DNA from: an uncultured Elusimicrobia bacterium
GTDB lineage: Bacteria; Elusimicrobiota; Elusimicrobia; UBA1565; UBA9628
Reading direction: 5' to 3'
DNA length: 64,000 nucleotides
Assembly: GCA_903881545.1 (NCBI GenBank)
Contig: CAIRTQ010000086.1
Coordinates: 1 to 64,000 of the forward strand
Shown piece after piece: positions 38,826 to 46,327 of this stretch (its first letter is position 1; every line of letters begins with the position of its first letter). The translations under genes and the position numbers were made by a program. A model generated the notes under the pieces. That model was not told where the DNA came from and did no database searches. It saw nothing but the letters and a program-made list of their open reading frames with translations.

Positions 38826-39953
38826 CTACGACTTGCTTTTCAGCCAAAGCATGGGGTCCAGGGCCTGCGTGCCCCGGCGCAGTTCCAAGTAAAGGGCGCC
38901 CTTGCCATTGGCCGCGCCCGCCGTGCCTAAGCCCTCGCCCGCGCCCACCGCGGCGCCCTTGCCCTTGAGGATGTCGCCCAACTCTCCGTAGATGCTGTAG
39001 AACCCGTTGCCGTGGTCGAGGATGACGACCTTGCCGTAGGACCGGAACTCGCCGGAGTAGATGACCCGGCCCGCTCCGACCGCGGCGACCACGGCCGCCG
39101 GCTGAGTCTCGAAGGTCACCCCTTGATGGATGGCCCAGGTGTGGAGCTCGGGGTCGCGCTCCCGGCCGAAGGGGCGTCTCAGCACGCCGTCCACGGGCCA
39201 GGGCAAGGAATTCCTAGCCATCTCCGGCAGCGCGGCGCCGGGGCGCGCGTAAGGCTTCCTGCTGGCGAGCTGGGCGAGCAATTTCGTCAGGGCCACCTTG
39301 GTCTCTTCGAGTTCCCGGGCGCGCTTCTCGGCCGCCGCCACCTTGCCGTGGGCCTCGCTGACGGCGGCCTGCGTCCGCGTGAATTGCTCATGCAAGGCGA
39401 GCGCCTCGCTCTGGGCCTGGCGGCTTTTGTCCTGCAACCCGTCCGCCCGGCTGCGCGCCGCCGCGGCCGCGGCCTCGGTCTTGCGGCGATAGCCGCGCAG
39501 GCTGGCGGCGATGCGCGCGTCTTCCAAGAGGGCGCCGCGGTGCAGGGCCTCGGCCCAGAGGGTCCGGCCGCCCCAGGCCTCCTCGCGCTCGGCCAAGCCG
39601 GAGGCGTAGTCCCGGAACTCGCCGTAGATGACGGAGGTCCAGAAGCCGGAGGCGAATTTGAGCGCGCCCAGGCGCGATTTGAGTTCGGAGCGCCGGCTCT
39701 CGGCCCGATGGATTTTGCCCTCGATGGCGTTGATCCTGCCACGGGTCTGGGAGTCCTGGCTGGCGAGCTTGTTGAGGTTGCGGCTGAGCGCCGCCTCCTG
39801 GCGGCGGTATTCCTCCAAGGCGGCCTTGGTCTGGCCGAGCTCCTTCTGGATGCGGCCGAGTTCGCGGCGCTGGTTTTGCGTCTGCGCGGGCGCGGACGGC
39901 GCCGCGAAGAGCAGCGCGGCGAGTATTAGGCCTGCGCGTCCGGGACTTTCCAT
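38826..39953 (-). CDS. EnvC-like M23 peptidase-domain protein with coiled coil
   Basis: Coiled-coil N-terminus; IHQGVTFETQPAAVVAAVGAGRVIYSGEFRSYGKVVILDHGNGFYSIYGEL. Confidence 0.88.
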   Translation of the reverse strand: MESPGRAGLILAALLFAAPSAPAQTQNQRRELGRIQKELGQTKAALEEYRRQEAALSRNLNKLASQDSQTRGRINAIEGKIHRAESRRSELKSRLGALKFASGFWTSVIYGEFRDYASGLAEREEAWGGRTLWAEALHRGALLEDARIAASLRGYRRKTEAAAAAARSRADGLQDKSRQAQSEALALHEQFTRTQAAVSEAHGKVAAAEKRARELEETKVALTKLLAQLASRKPYARPGAALPEMARNSLPWPVDGVLRRPFGRERDPELHTWAIHQGVTFETQPAAVVAAVGAGRVIYSGEFRSYGKVVILDHGNGFYSIYGELGDILKGKGAAVGAGEGLGTAGAANGKGALYLELRRGTQALDPMLWLKSKS

Positions 39954-40678
39954 GGCGAGCAGAGCCCGGCGGAGCAGGCGCAGGCGGCCCAGGTGACGAG
40001 CTGCCTGGATACCAGCGGCAGTTCCCACCAGGGGAGGTATCGGCGCGCGGGCCAGGCCGCGGCCAGGGCCAGGGCCATGCCGGCGGCGGCGCCGACCGCG
40101 GACCAGGCTATGGCGGGGACCGCGGCCCAGAGGCCGGGCCGGGACATGCGCCAGAGGGCCAGCGTGAGGATGATGGCCACGGCGCACAGCAGGGCGCTGA
40201 GCAGAAGGGAGAGGAAGTGGCCGTAGAGCTGGGCTTGGAGGATGGCGCGGGCCTGGCCGGGGCGATAGCGGAGGTCGGCCCAGTCAGCGGCGCCGCGCGC
40301 GGCGGCGAGCCATTGCGGAAAGCTTTTGAGCCCGGCGGGTGTGGGGCGGACGGCGAAGGCGGAGTGGAGTGGGTTTTCGCCGATCCAGGTAATGGAGTCT
40401 ACGAGCTCGGGGTCTTCGCGGCGGAGGGTGGCGAGGGCTTCGTCGCGGGGGATGTAGAGGGCGGCTTGGACCTGGGGGAGGGCTTGGAGCTTTTCCTGGA
40501 GGATTTTTTCCTGGCCGGGAGTGGGTTCGTCCCTGAGGAACATGATGACCTGGAAGTCGTCACGGAGGAGGCGTTCGAAACGGCCGACCTGGGCACGGAC
40601 AAGGATGAGGCTTTCGCCGGCCATGCCGGCCATGACGGCGACGAGGAGGGTGAGGAGACGGCGGAGTCGGGAGCTCAT
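39926..40678 (-). CDS. ftsX: FtsX-like permease
   Basis: RFERLLRDDFQVIMFLRDEPTPGQEKILQEKLQALPQVQAALYIPRDEALATLR..; TM segments; next to EnvC-like gene. Confidence 0.8.
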   Translation of the reverse strand: MSSRLRRLLTLLVAVMAGMAGESLILVRAQVGRFERLLRDDFQVIMFLRDEPTPGQEKILQEKLQALPQVQAALYIPRDEALATLRREDPELVDSITWIGENPLHSAFAVRPTPAGLKSFPQWLAAARGAADWADLRYRPGQARAILQAQLYGHFLSLLLSALLCAVAIILTLALWRMSRPGLWAAVPAIAWSAVGAAAGMALALAAAWPARRYLPWWELPLVSRQLVTWAACACSAGLCSPWKVPDAQA

Positions 40679-40713
40679 GAAATCTTAGGAAGTATACAAA
40701 AATGAGGGGACGG

Positions 40714-40788
40714 GCCTTGTGGGCGCGCGGCGCTATTGGGGACTATGCCCTATGAGGATGAGGCGCGAATTCTTGCGCTTGGTTCGGC
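40714..40788 (-). repeat. 75-bp attC-like site 2, degenerate
   Basis: Shares GCGCnTGGTTCGGC end and GCGCTATTGG block with the site at 41831-41905; immediately downstream of the BrnA stop. Confidence 0.45.
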
Positions 40789-40791
40789 CCT

Positions 40792-41010
40792 CTATACGGC
40801 CCATTTGAGTTCAAGCTTCTTGTGATGCAAAGCGCAATCTCGCAGGTATAGGTTGATCAGGTTCTGGTAGGGCATCCCGACTTCGGTTCCCAGCGCCTTG
40901 AAGTAGGACACGGTCCCTTTATCCAAGCGAATAGTAATGGGCTGCTTCAGCCGGGATATATAAGGGTTCCTTTCGGACTTCATCTTCGAGAAATCATAAT
41001 GTGTTCTCAT
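40792..41010 (-). CDS. BrnA/CopG-like antitoxin
   Basis: QPITIRLDKGTVSYFKALGTEVGMPYQNLINLYLRDCA ribbon-helix-helix; downstream of BrnT-like gene. Confidence 0.8.
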   Translation of the reverse strand: MRTHYDFSKMKSERNPYISRLKQPITIRLDKGTVSYFKALGTEVGMPYQNLINLYLRDCALHHKKLELKWAV

Positions 41011-41014
41011 AGGG

Positions 41015-41299
41015 TTACCTCCAGTAGTTCTCTGCTTCATGTTTATCAGCTTTTCTCGCTGAAATGATGCGAATCACCGTGTCGTTCTTTCGGTGACAGT
41101 GGCACACAACGAGGACGTGAAGTTTGAAGCTCATGCCAAGCATGATGAATCGGTCCTCATCTTGCGAATGGTCGGGATCAAAGAATCGCACGGCGTTCTC
41201 ATCAAAAAACACGGTCTGCGCCTCTTCAAAAGAAATGCCGTGTTTTCTGACGTTATCCCTGCCCTTGGCGGCATCCCATTCGAAATGCAGATCGCTCAT
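41015..41299 (-). CDS. BrnT-family toxin
   Basis: LHFEWDAAKGRDNVRKHGISFEEAQTVFFDENAVRFFDPDHSQDEDRFIMLG..RIISARKADKHEAENYW. Confidence 0.9.
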   Translation of the reverse strand: MSDLHFEWDAAKGRDNVRKHGISFEEAQTVFFDENAVRFFDPDHSQDEDRFIMLGMSFKLHVLVVCHCHRKNDTVIRIISARKADKHEAENYWR

Positions 41300-41305
41300 A
41301 TGTAC

Positions 41306-41334
41306 ATTGTGCATAGAATCACGGGAAGAGTCAA
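41306..41334 (-). promoter_or_regulatory. sigma70-like promoter for the BrnT gene
   Basis: Minus strand TTGACT-N17-CACAAT, 7 nt before ATG 41299. Confidence 0.5.
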
Positions 41335-41356
41335 TGCCTTGTTTGGCGCGGCGGCG

Positions 41357-41593
41357 TCAGTGCATGATGTAACGGCTCGCGTAGGCATCGATGAGCCTGC
41401 GGATCATCTGCTGGTAGGGGGCGTGGTACTTTTCCGCGGCCTTCTTGAAGAACTCCACGCTCGATTTGCTCAGCGTCATCGTTACTTTGACGCTTTCGTC
41501 TTTGAAAGCGAGTTCCTCCGGAGGAGGCAGGAAATCCTTGACCAGCCGGACCTTCCCAAGCGGCTCATCCGTGTACTTTATTTTCTTTTTCAT
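41357..41593 (-). CDS. BrnA/CopG-like antitoxin (second module)
   Basis: DESVKVTMTLSKSSVEFFKKAAEKYHAPYQQMIRRLIDAYASRY. Confidence 0.75.
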   Translation of the reverse strand: MKKKIKYTDEPLGKVRLVKDFLPPPEELAFKDESVKVTMTLSKSSVEFFKKAAEKYHAPYQQMIRRLIDAYASRYIMH

Positions 41594-41736
41594 AAATGGC
41601 CTTCCCCACTGTGGCCCAAGTCCTCGGCGATGATGCGTTGGGGGTCGAGGAATGCGTATTGCGCGGCCTTGAAGGATACGTGGTGTTTTGACTGATTCTC
41701 CAGGTCCTTCCTGTCGTCCCATTCAAAACTCAGCAT
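41590..41736 (-). pseudogene. Truncated BrnT-like toxin, 48 aa
   Basis: Manual translation MLSFEWDDRKDLENQSKHHVSFKAAQYAFLDPQRIIAEDLGHSGEGHL*; stops before the C-terminal half and overlaps the antitoxin ATG. Confidence 0.75.
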
Positions 41737-41830
41737 GCCCAGCAATAGTGTAGCATTTATATGGCTATATTGCCATATATAATTATGGCTATTAGGAAAC
41801 TATCCGACTCAAAAATTAATACGTCTGCCC

Positions 41831-41905
41831 GCCTAACGTGACGCTCTGACGCGCGCGCTATTGGTGCTCCTCATGGCGCGCGGCGGCAGAAGCGCGTGGT
41901 TCGGC
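41831..41905 (-). repeat. 75-bp attC-like imperfect inverted repeat, site 1
   Basis: Minus strand GCCGAAC..GCGCTTCTGCCGCCGCGCGC-loop-GCGCGCGCGTCAGAGCG..GTTAGGC: terminal 7-mers complementary with one mismatch, internal arms pair with bulges. Confidence 0.55.
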
Positions 41906-41919
41906 AGTCACTCCGTTTG

Positions 41920-42657
41920 CTAAGGGTGTAGTTGGTCGCCATTAGAATATCGCTTGAGTTGTTCCAATTTATACAAAGTAAAGTGACTTTTGAACCGCAT
42001 TAATTGCCAGTTCTTGCCAAGACATTTAGCAGCGTGAATGAGCAGGCATTCGGCCGACCTTGCCACCCCACGAAGATCAAGGAGATTTCGGGCGTCGTTG
42101 TCATTGATTTCATAACGCAGGAGATAGGGAAGTTCGTCCTTCATGATTTCCAAAAGATCCCCGACAGGAATCCTATCGGGGATACGATTAAAAATCCAAT
42201 TTTCATCAATAGGATATGTCTGGTCAAACCAACCGGGCTTATATCCGTCGCGCTCCTTGCCGGGGTCCTTTGGGCCAAACCCCTTCTTGTTCCAACCGCA
42301 CTGGCCCTTCTCTTTGAAATAGTTGATTAAAAGTTCCTCGTTCGCCGCAGTACTCCAGCTGACTTCCAGAATTAGGGCCTTGAATGCTATTGAATTTATG
42401 TCTAGATTCCGACGCCCACTGAGTTTTCCCCAATGCTGCTGGAGCCGTTCGCAAACATTGTCTGCCTTGCCTATGTAGACAGGTATCCCTTCTTGTAAGA
42501 GCAGGTAAACGCCGTGCTGGATTTCATGCCTAGCTTGAAATTCCTCCAGCAAGTGAAGGTTAGTGGAATCCAACCTGGAACCGCTGAGTTGATCCAACTC
42601 TATCAGCAATGATTTGGTTACCGCATTTGGCAGGTCGAAACGAAATAGGCTAAACAC
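41920..42657 (-). CDS. GIY-YIG restriction endonuclease, Eco29kI-like
   Basis: GVYLLLQEGIPVYIGKADNVCERLQQHWGKLSGRRNL; C-terminal Eco29kI-like PGWFDQTYPIDENWIFNRIPDRIPVGDLLEIMKDELPYLLRYEI; next to a C5-methyltransferase. Confidence 0.8.
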   Translation of the reverse strand: MFSLFRFDLPNAVTKSLLIELDQLSGSRLDSTNLHLLEEFQARHEIQHGVYLLLQEGIPVYIGKADNVCERLQQHWGKLSGRRNLDINSIAFKALILEVSWSTAANEELLINYFKEKGQCGWNKKGFGPKDPGKERDGYKPGWFDQTYPIDENWIFNRIPDRIPVGDLLEIMKDELPYLLRYEINDNDARNLLDLRGVARSAECLLIHAAKCLGKNWQLMRFKSHFTLYKLEQLKRYSNGDQLHP

Positions 42658-42663
42658 TTGGGC

Positions 42664-43815
42664 TCATGAAAGGCTCTGACGAAGTTGTTTTAATACAACT
42701 CGCGCCAAGTTAACTGGCACCGCGTTACCGAGTTGGCGCATGTTCTCAGTCCAAGAACCAGAGAAAACGTAGGCATCCGGAAAAGTCTGCATACGAGCGG
42801 ATTCTCGAACGCTGAAGTATCTCACGGATCCATTCGGATGCCTAAGCATGTTCTCTCCACCAGGCACGCCATGATCTCCAGCCTTAAGTGTTTTTGCCGG
42901 CTCATCGAGTTCGCTTCCTGTATGGCCAGGATAAGTCCTAGCGCCCGGCTGTAGCACATGATTTTCCATTCGCGCCAATGCCGCAGATTTTGCTGGCTCA
43001 CCAAGATCTCTCAGAGCGTCGCGTATGGTAAGCCAGGGCAATGTGCCTCTTGAAGCCATCGCCGGTCGATAAAATTGGGCTACTTTTCTCATTGATCGGA
43101 TTTCATTTGGGGCCACACGGTGACGATTCCAATATTCACCAGTAACCCACTTGGATTCTTCGAGAGCCCCTCGCGAATGTGTGGGAGTTGGGAAAGACCA
43201 TTTTCGATCCAAATCGGACCTTATGCCCACAATGAAGGTTCGTTCGCGTTTTTGTGGAACTCCATAGTCGGCGGCGTTCAACAGACGGAAAGTAACGCGA
43301 TATGATAGATCGAAATGAGAACCGCTTGTGTGCAAACGTTCTAAACGGGAAAGATGGTCCTGCCATATTTCGGCAGATCGTCGCTTCGCTGTCGGATAGG
43401 TAAGTTGAAGAAGAATGTAGCTAAAATAGGTGCGAAAAGATCCGCTCAAAAGGCCTTTAACATTCTCGAAAACAAATGCCTTGGGCCTTATGTCTCTAAC
43501 AGCACGTACTGCTTCTGGAAACATGTTACGATCGTCTCTATTTCCTTTATGCTTCCCGCCAATTGAAAATGGTTGACATGGTGGCCCGCCAGAAACGACC
43601 TCGACCTTATCTTCCCACTTCCGGAAATCGACATCGCGAACATCCGCCTGAATTACTGGCCACCCCCTGACTGCCTTGTAGCCGCGTTTCTGGTTGGTAC
43701 GGATATTTGAACATGAATCCGGATCCCATTCGATAACAGCAGCGTGATGGATGCCCTCCAACGAGGCACCTAACGCAAGGCCCCCAGCACCAGCGAACAG
43801 CTCCAAACTTTTCAT
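42664..43815 (-). CDS. DNA (cytosine-5) methyltransferase
   Basis: SLELFAGAGGLALGASLEG, GGPPCQPFSIGGKHKG, FVFENVKGL, QLGNAVPVNLARVV. Confidence 0.95.
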   Translation of the reverse strand: MKSLELFAGAGGLALGASLEGIHHAAVIEWDPDSCSNIRTNQKRGYKAVRGWPVIQADVRDVDFRKWEDKVEVVSGGPPCQPFSIGGKHKGNRDDRNMFPEAVRAVRDIRPKAFVFENVKGLLSGSFRTYFSYILLQLTYPTAKRRSAEIWQDHLSRLERLHTSGSHFDLSYRVTFRLLNAADYGVPQKRERTFIVGIRSDLDRKWSFPTPTHSRGALEESKWVTGEYWNRHRVAPNEIRSMRKVAQFYRPAMASRGTLPWLTIRDALRDLGEPAKSAALARMENHVLQPGARTYPGHTGSELDEPAKTLKAGDHGVPGGENMLRHPNGSVRYFSVRESARMQTFPDAYVFSGSWTENMRQLGNAVPVNLARVVLKQLRQSLS

Positions 43816-44231
43816 TTATTCTCTAAAAATTGGATAAGTTTATTCTCCAACTTGTCAAGTTTAGCTAATTTGCATTCCCAAATCACTAAGATTTTCCACC
43901 CTAGCCGCCGCAAGTTTCGCTGGATTCGCTGATCTCTTCGCTGGTTCTTTTCTAATTTGGGAATCCAAAAACTACGCCGTGTTTGAGGAAGACGATACTG
44001 GCGACATTTTTTGTGAAGATGCCAAAAACATCCATGAACGAATATTAATTTCCGTCGGGACCGAAAAACCAAATCCGGCTTCCCTGGTAACGAGGAGACA
44101 TGGAGCGCGTATCTGTAGCCTAGGCGATGAACTACAGATCGAAGCATGCATTCGGTCGAAGTATTTTCGTTCCGAACAAGACGCATTCGCGCGCTACGCT
44201 CGGAAGGCGACAGGGGGTCCAGTCTGATCAT
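43812..44231 (-). CDS. vsr: Very short patch repair endonuclease (Vsr)
   Basis: SERSARMRLVRNENTSTECMLRSVVHRLGYRYALHVSSLPGKPDLVFRSRRKLIFVHGCFWH. Confidence 0.93.
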   Translation of the reverse strand: MIRLDPLSPSERSARMRLVRNENTSTECMLRSVVHRLGYRYALHVSSLPGKPDLVFRSRRKLIFVHGCFWHLHKKCRQYRLPQTRRSFWIPKLEKNQRRDQRIQRNLRRLGWKILVIWECKLAKLDKLENKLIQFLENK

Positions 44232-44328
44232 TAAAGTATTACGCGGCCACCAGTAAAGAGAAAGACCATGACATCGTGATTATTCAAATATTCATACGGC
44301 CTTGATATCACCCGCTACTAATTTTTTA

Positions 44329-44358
44329 AGTCTGCCGAACTATTGAGTCTGCCGAACT
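44329..44358. repeat. Direct repeat pair AGTCTGCCGAACT, 4-nt spacer
   Basis: Identical 13-mers at 44329-44341 and 44346-44358. Confidence 0.85.
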
Positions 44359-44447
44359 CGGTTTCGGGAACGTTCGTGATATCCACTCTGCAAATTCTAC
44401 TTTTCCCGCCGATATCTAGCAAGTCGGACTTCTGCCTCCACTTCCCC

Positions 44448-44474
44448 AAAGGCCGTCCGGCTGGGACGGCCTTT
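44448..44474. terminator. Perfect 11-bp hairpin, possible terminator of integrase remnant
   Basis: AAAGGCCGTCC-GGCTG-GGACGGCCTTT, abutting the integrase stop codon. Confidence 0.55.
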
Positions 44475-45263
44475 CAGGCGGCGCCCCTCTCAAAGCCCAA
44501 TAGCTTGTCCGCCGGGCTCAGAACTCCCTTGCCGCCCCGGTTGAGCACATGGGTATAGACCATGGTGGTCGTGACCTTTGCATGGCCAAGCAGCTCCTGC
44601 ACGGTCCGGATATCATAGCCGTCCTCCAGCAAGTGCGTCGCGAAGCTGTGGCGCAGGCTATGGCAACTGGTGGGCTTGGCGATCCCGGCTCTGAGCCGAG
44701 CTTCTCTGAAAGCCTTCTGTAGCACCGACTCATGCAGGTGGTGCCTGCGCCGCACGCCCGTCTCGGGGATCAGGTAGTGGCTCGTGGCCGGGAACACCCA
44801 CTGCCAGCCCCACTCCTTGGGCGCGTTGGGGTACTTCCTGTCCAGGGCGTTGGGAAGCTCTACGCTGCCCAGGCCAGCGCCGTAGAACAGCATGGCCATT
44901 AGCCTGGGCGTGCCGTCCATTTTCCCCAACACCGCACGGACTTCCTCTCGGCCCAGGACGCGTAGGTGGCCTCGGTGCTCGGGCTGAAATGCCGCTAGCG
45001 CACGGCGGACCTGAGCACCTTGAGCCAGGCCTGGATATCCTCCGCGGCAGCCGCTGAGACCTCCGGCTGGCTGGATGAGCGTTGAGGCGGGCCAAGCCCA
45101 GGCGCCACCAGCACTTGCTCGCCGGAAAAGAGCTGAAGCAGGCGCTCCACCGCCTTGTCGTCGTGGGGAACCGTCCAGTGTTTCTCCTGGATGTGCCAGC
45201 GCCGGCCGGCCACGGTCTTGATCTTCTCCACGCGCTCGGGAGAATAGGGCAGATGCACCACAA
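44474..45263 (-). pseudogene. Decayed integron-type tyrosine recombinase
   Basis: C-terminal fragment [102 protein letters not shown]-terminal fragment [45 protein letters not shown] in another frame; SAM-like domain and first catalytic box missing. Confidence 0.85.
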
Positions 45264-45394
45264 GCCTGCCTGGCTCGCCGGGTCTGATTCTTATCGGTTC
45301 CGTAAGGATGGCCTCCCCACTACATACGAATCAGGAGGCCAATAGTTCCACGGCAACCTTCGCGCCCGCCGCCCTCATATCGTATAATCGGCCC

Positions 45395-46327
45395 ATGGAT
45401 GCCGTTTCCCGCCTCAAAGCCCTCGGCGGCCTCACCGACCCCCAAGCCCGCCGCATCTCCGACATCCAATCCGGCCGCCTCTTCTCTCTCCACTCCGAAC
45501 TGCGCGCCTGCCTCTACCTCGGCGCACTCTTCATCGTGCTCGGCGTCGGCGCCACTGTCGCCAGATACTTCTCCGACCTCGGCCACCTCACCATCATCAC
45601 CGCCCTCACCCTCGCCGTCGCCGCCTGCTACGCCTACTGCGTCACTCGCGCCACCCCCTATTCTCACGGCCAAGTCCCCTCCCCCACCGCCGCCTTCGAC
45701 TACATCCTCTACCTCGGCTGCGCCTTCCTCGGCGTCGAGTTCGGCTACATCGAACACCACTTCCACCTCCTCGACAAGCACTGGGACCTCTACCTTCTCA
45801 TCTCCGGCGCATGGTTTCTCTACCTTGCCTACCGCCACGACAACCGCTTCGTCCTCGCCATGGCCCTGGCCAACATCGCCGGCTGGCTCGGCGTCAGGCT
45901 CAACACCATCCACCCCGAATGGTTCGCACTCCGGGCCCAGGGCCTCTGCTACGGCCTCGCTGTCTGCGGCGCGGGCTTCTGGCTCGCCGGCCGCGCCGTC
46001 AAGCCCCATTTCCGCGACACCTATCTCAATATCGGCCTCAATGTCCTCTTCTGGGCCGTCCTCTCCGGCGTCTTTGAGCAAGGCTGGTCCTCTCCTTATA
46101 ATATCGTCCTCGCGGCCCTGGTCGCGGCGGCCGTCTGGTGGGCGCTCCGCGAAAGGCGCTTCCAGTACTTCCTCTACGGCGTCGCCTACGGCTACATCGG
46201 GCTCTCCTCGCTCATCCTCAAGGATATCCACGAGACGCAGGCGATCTCCTTATATTTCCTTATATCAAGCTCGGCGCTGATCTATCTCATCTTCCGCTTC
46301 CGAAAACTCTTGGAGCAGAAGCGATGA
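45395..46327 (+). CDS. DUF2157-like multi-pass membrane protein
   Basis: RLKALGGLTDPQARRISDIQ cytoplasmic N-terminus plus many TMs; ATG at 45395. Confidence 0.65.
   Translation: MDAVSRLKALGGLTDPQARRISDIQSGRLFSLHSELRACLYLGALFIVLGVGATVARYFSDLGHLTIITALTLAVAACYAYCVTRATPYSHGQVPSPTAAFDYILYLGCAFLGVEFGYIEHHFHLLDKHWDLYLLISGAWFLYLAYRHDNRFVLAMALANIAGWLGVRLNTIHPEWFALRAQGLCYGLAVCGAGFWLAGRAVKPHFRDTYLNIGLNVLFWAVLSGVFEQGWSSPYNIVLAALVAAAVWWALRERRFQYFLYGVAYGYIGLSSLILKDIHETQAISLYFLISSSALIYLIFRFRKLLEQKR

Noticed and set aside
41300-41356. A third attC-like site between the two toxin-antitoxin modules
   Set aside because: The short gap holds only the toxin promoter; no GTTRRRY/RYYYAAC pair or hairpin.
45399-46280. 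293-aa Pro/Ser/Thr-rich plus-strand ORF
   Set aside because: Shifted frame of the DUF2157-like gene caused by strongly C-biased codons.
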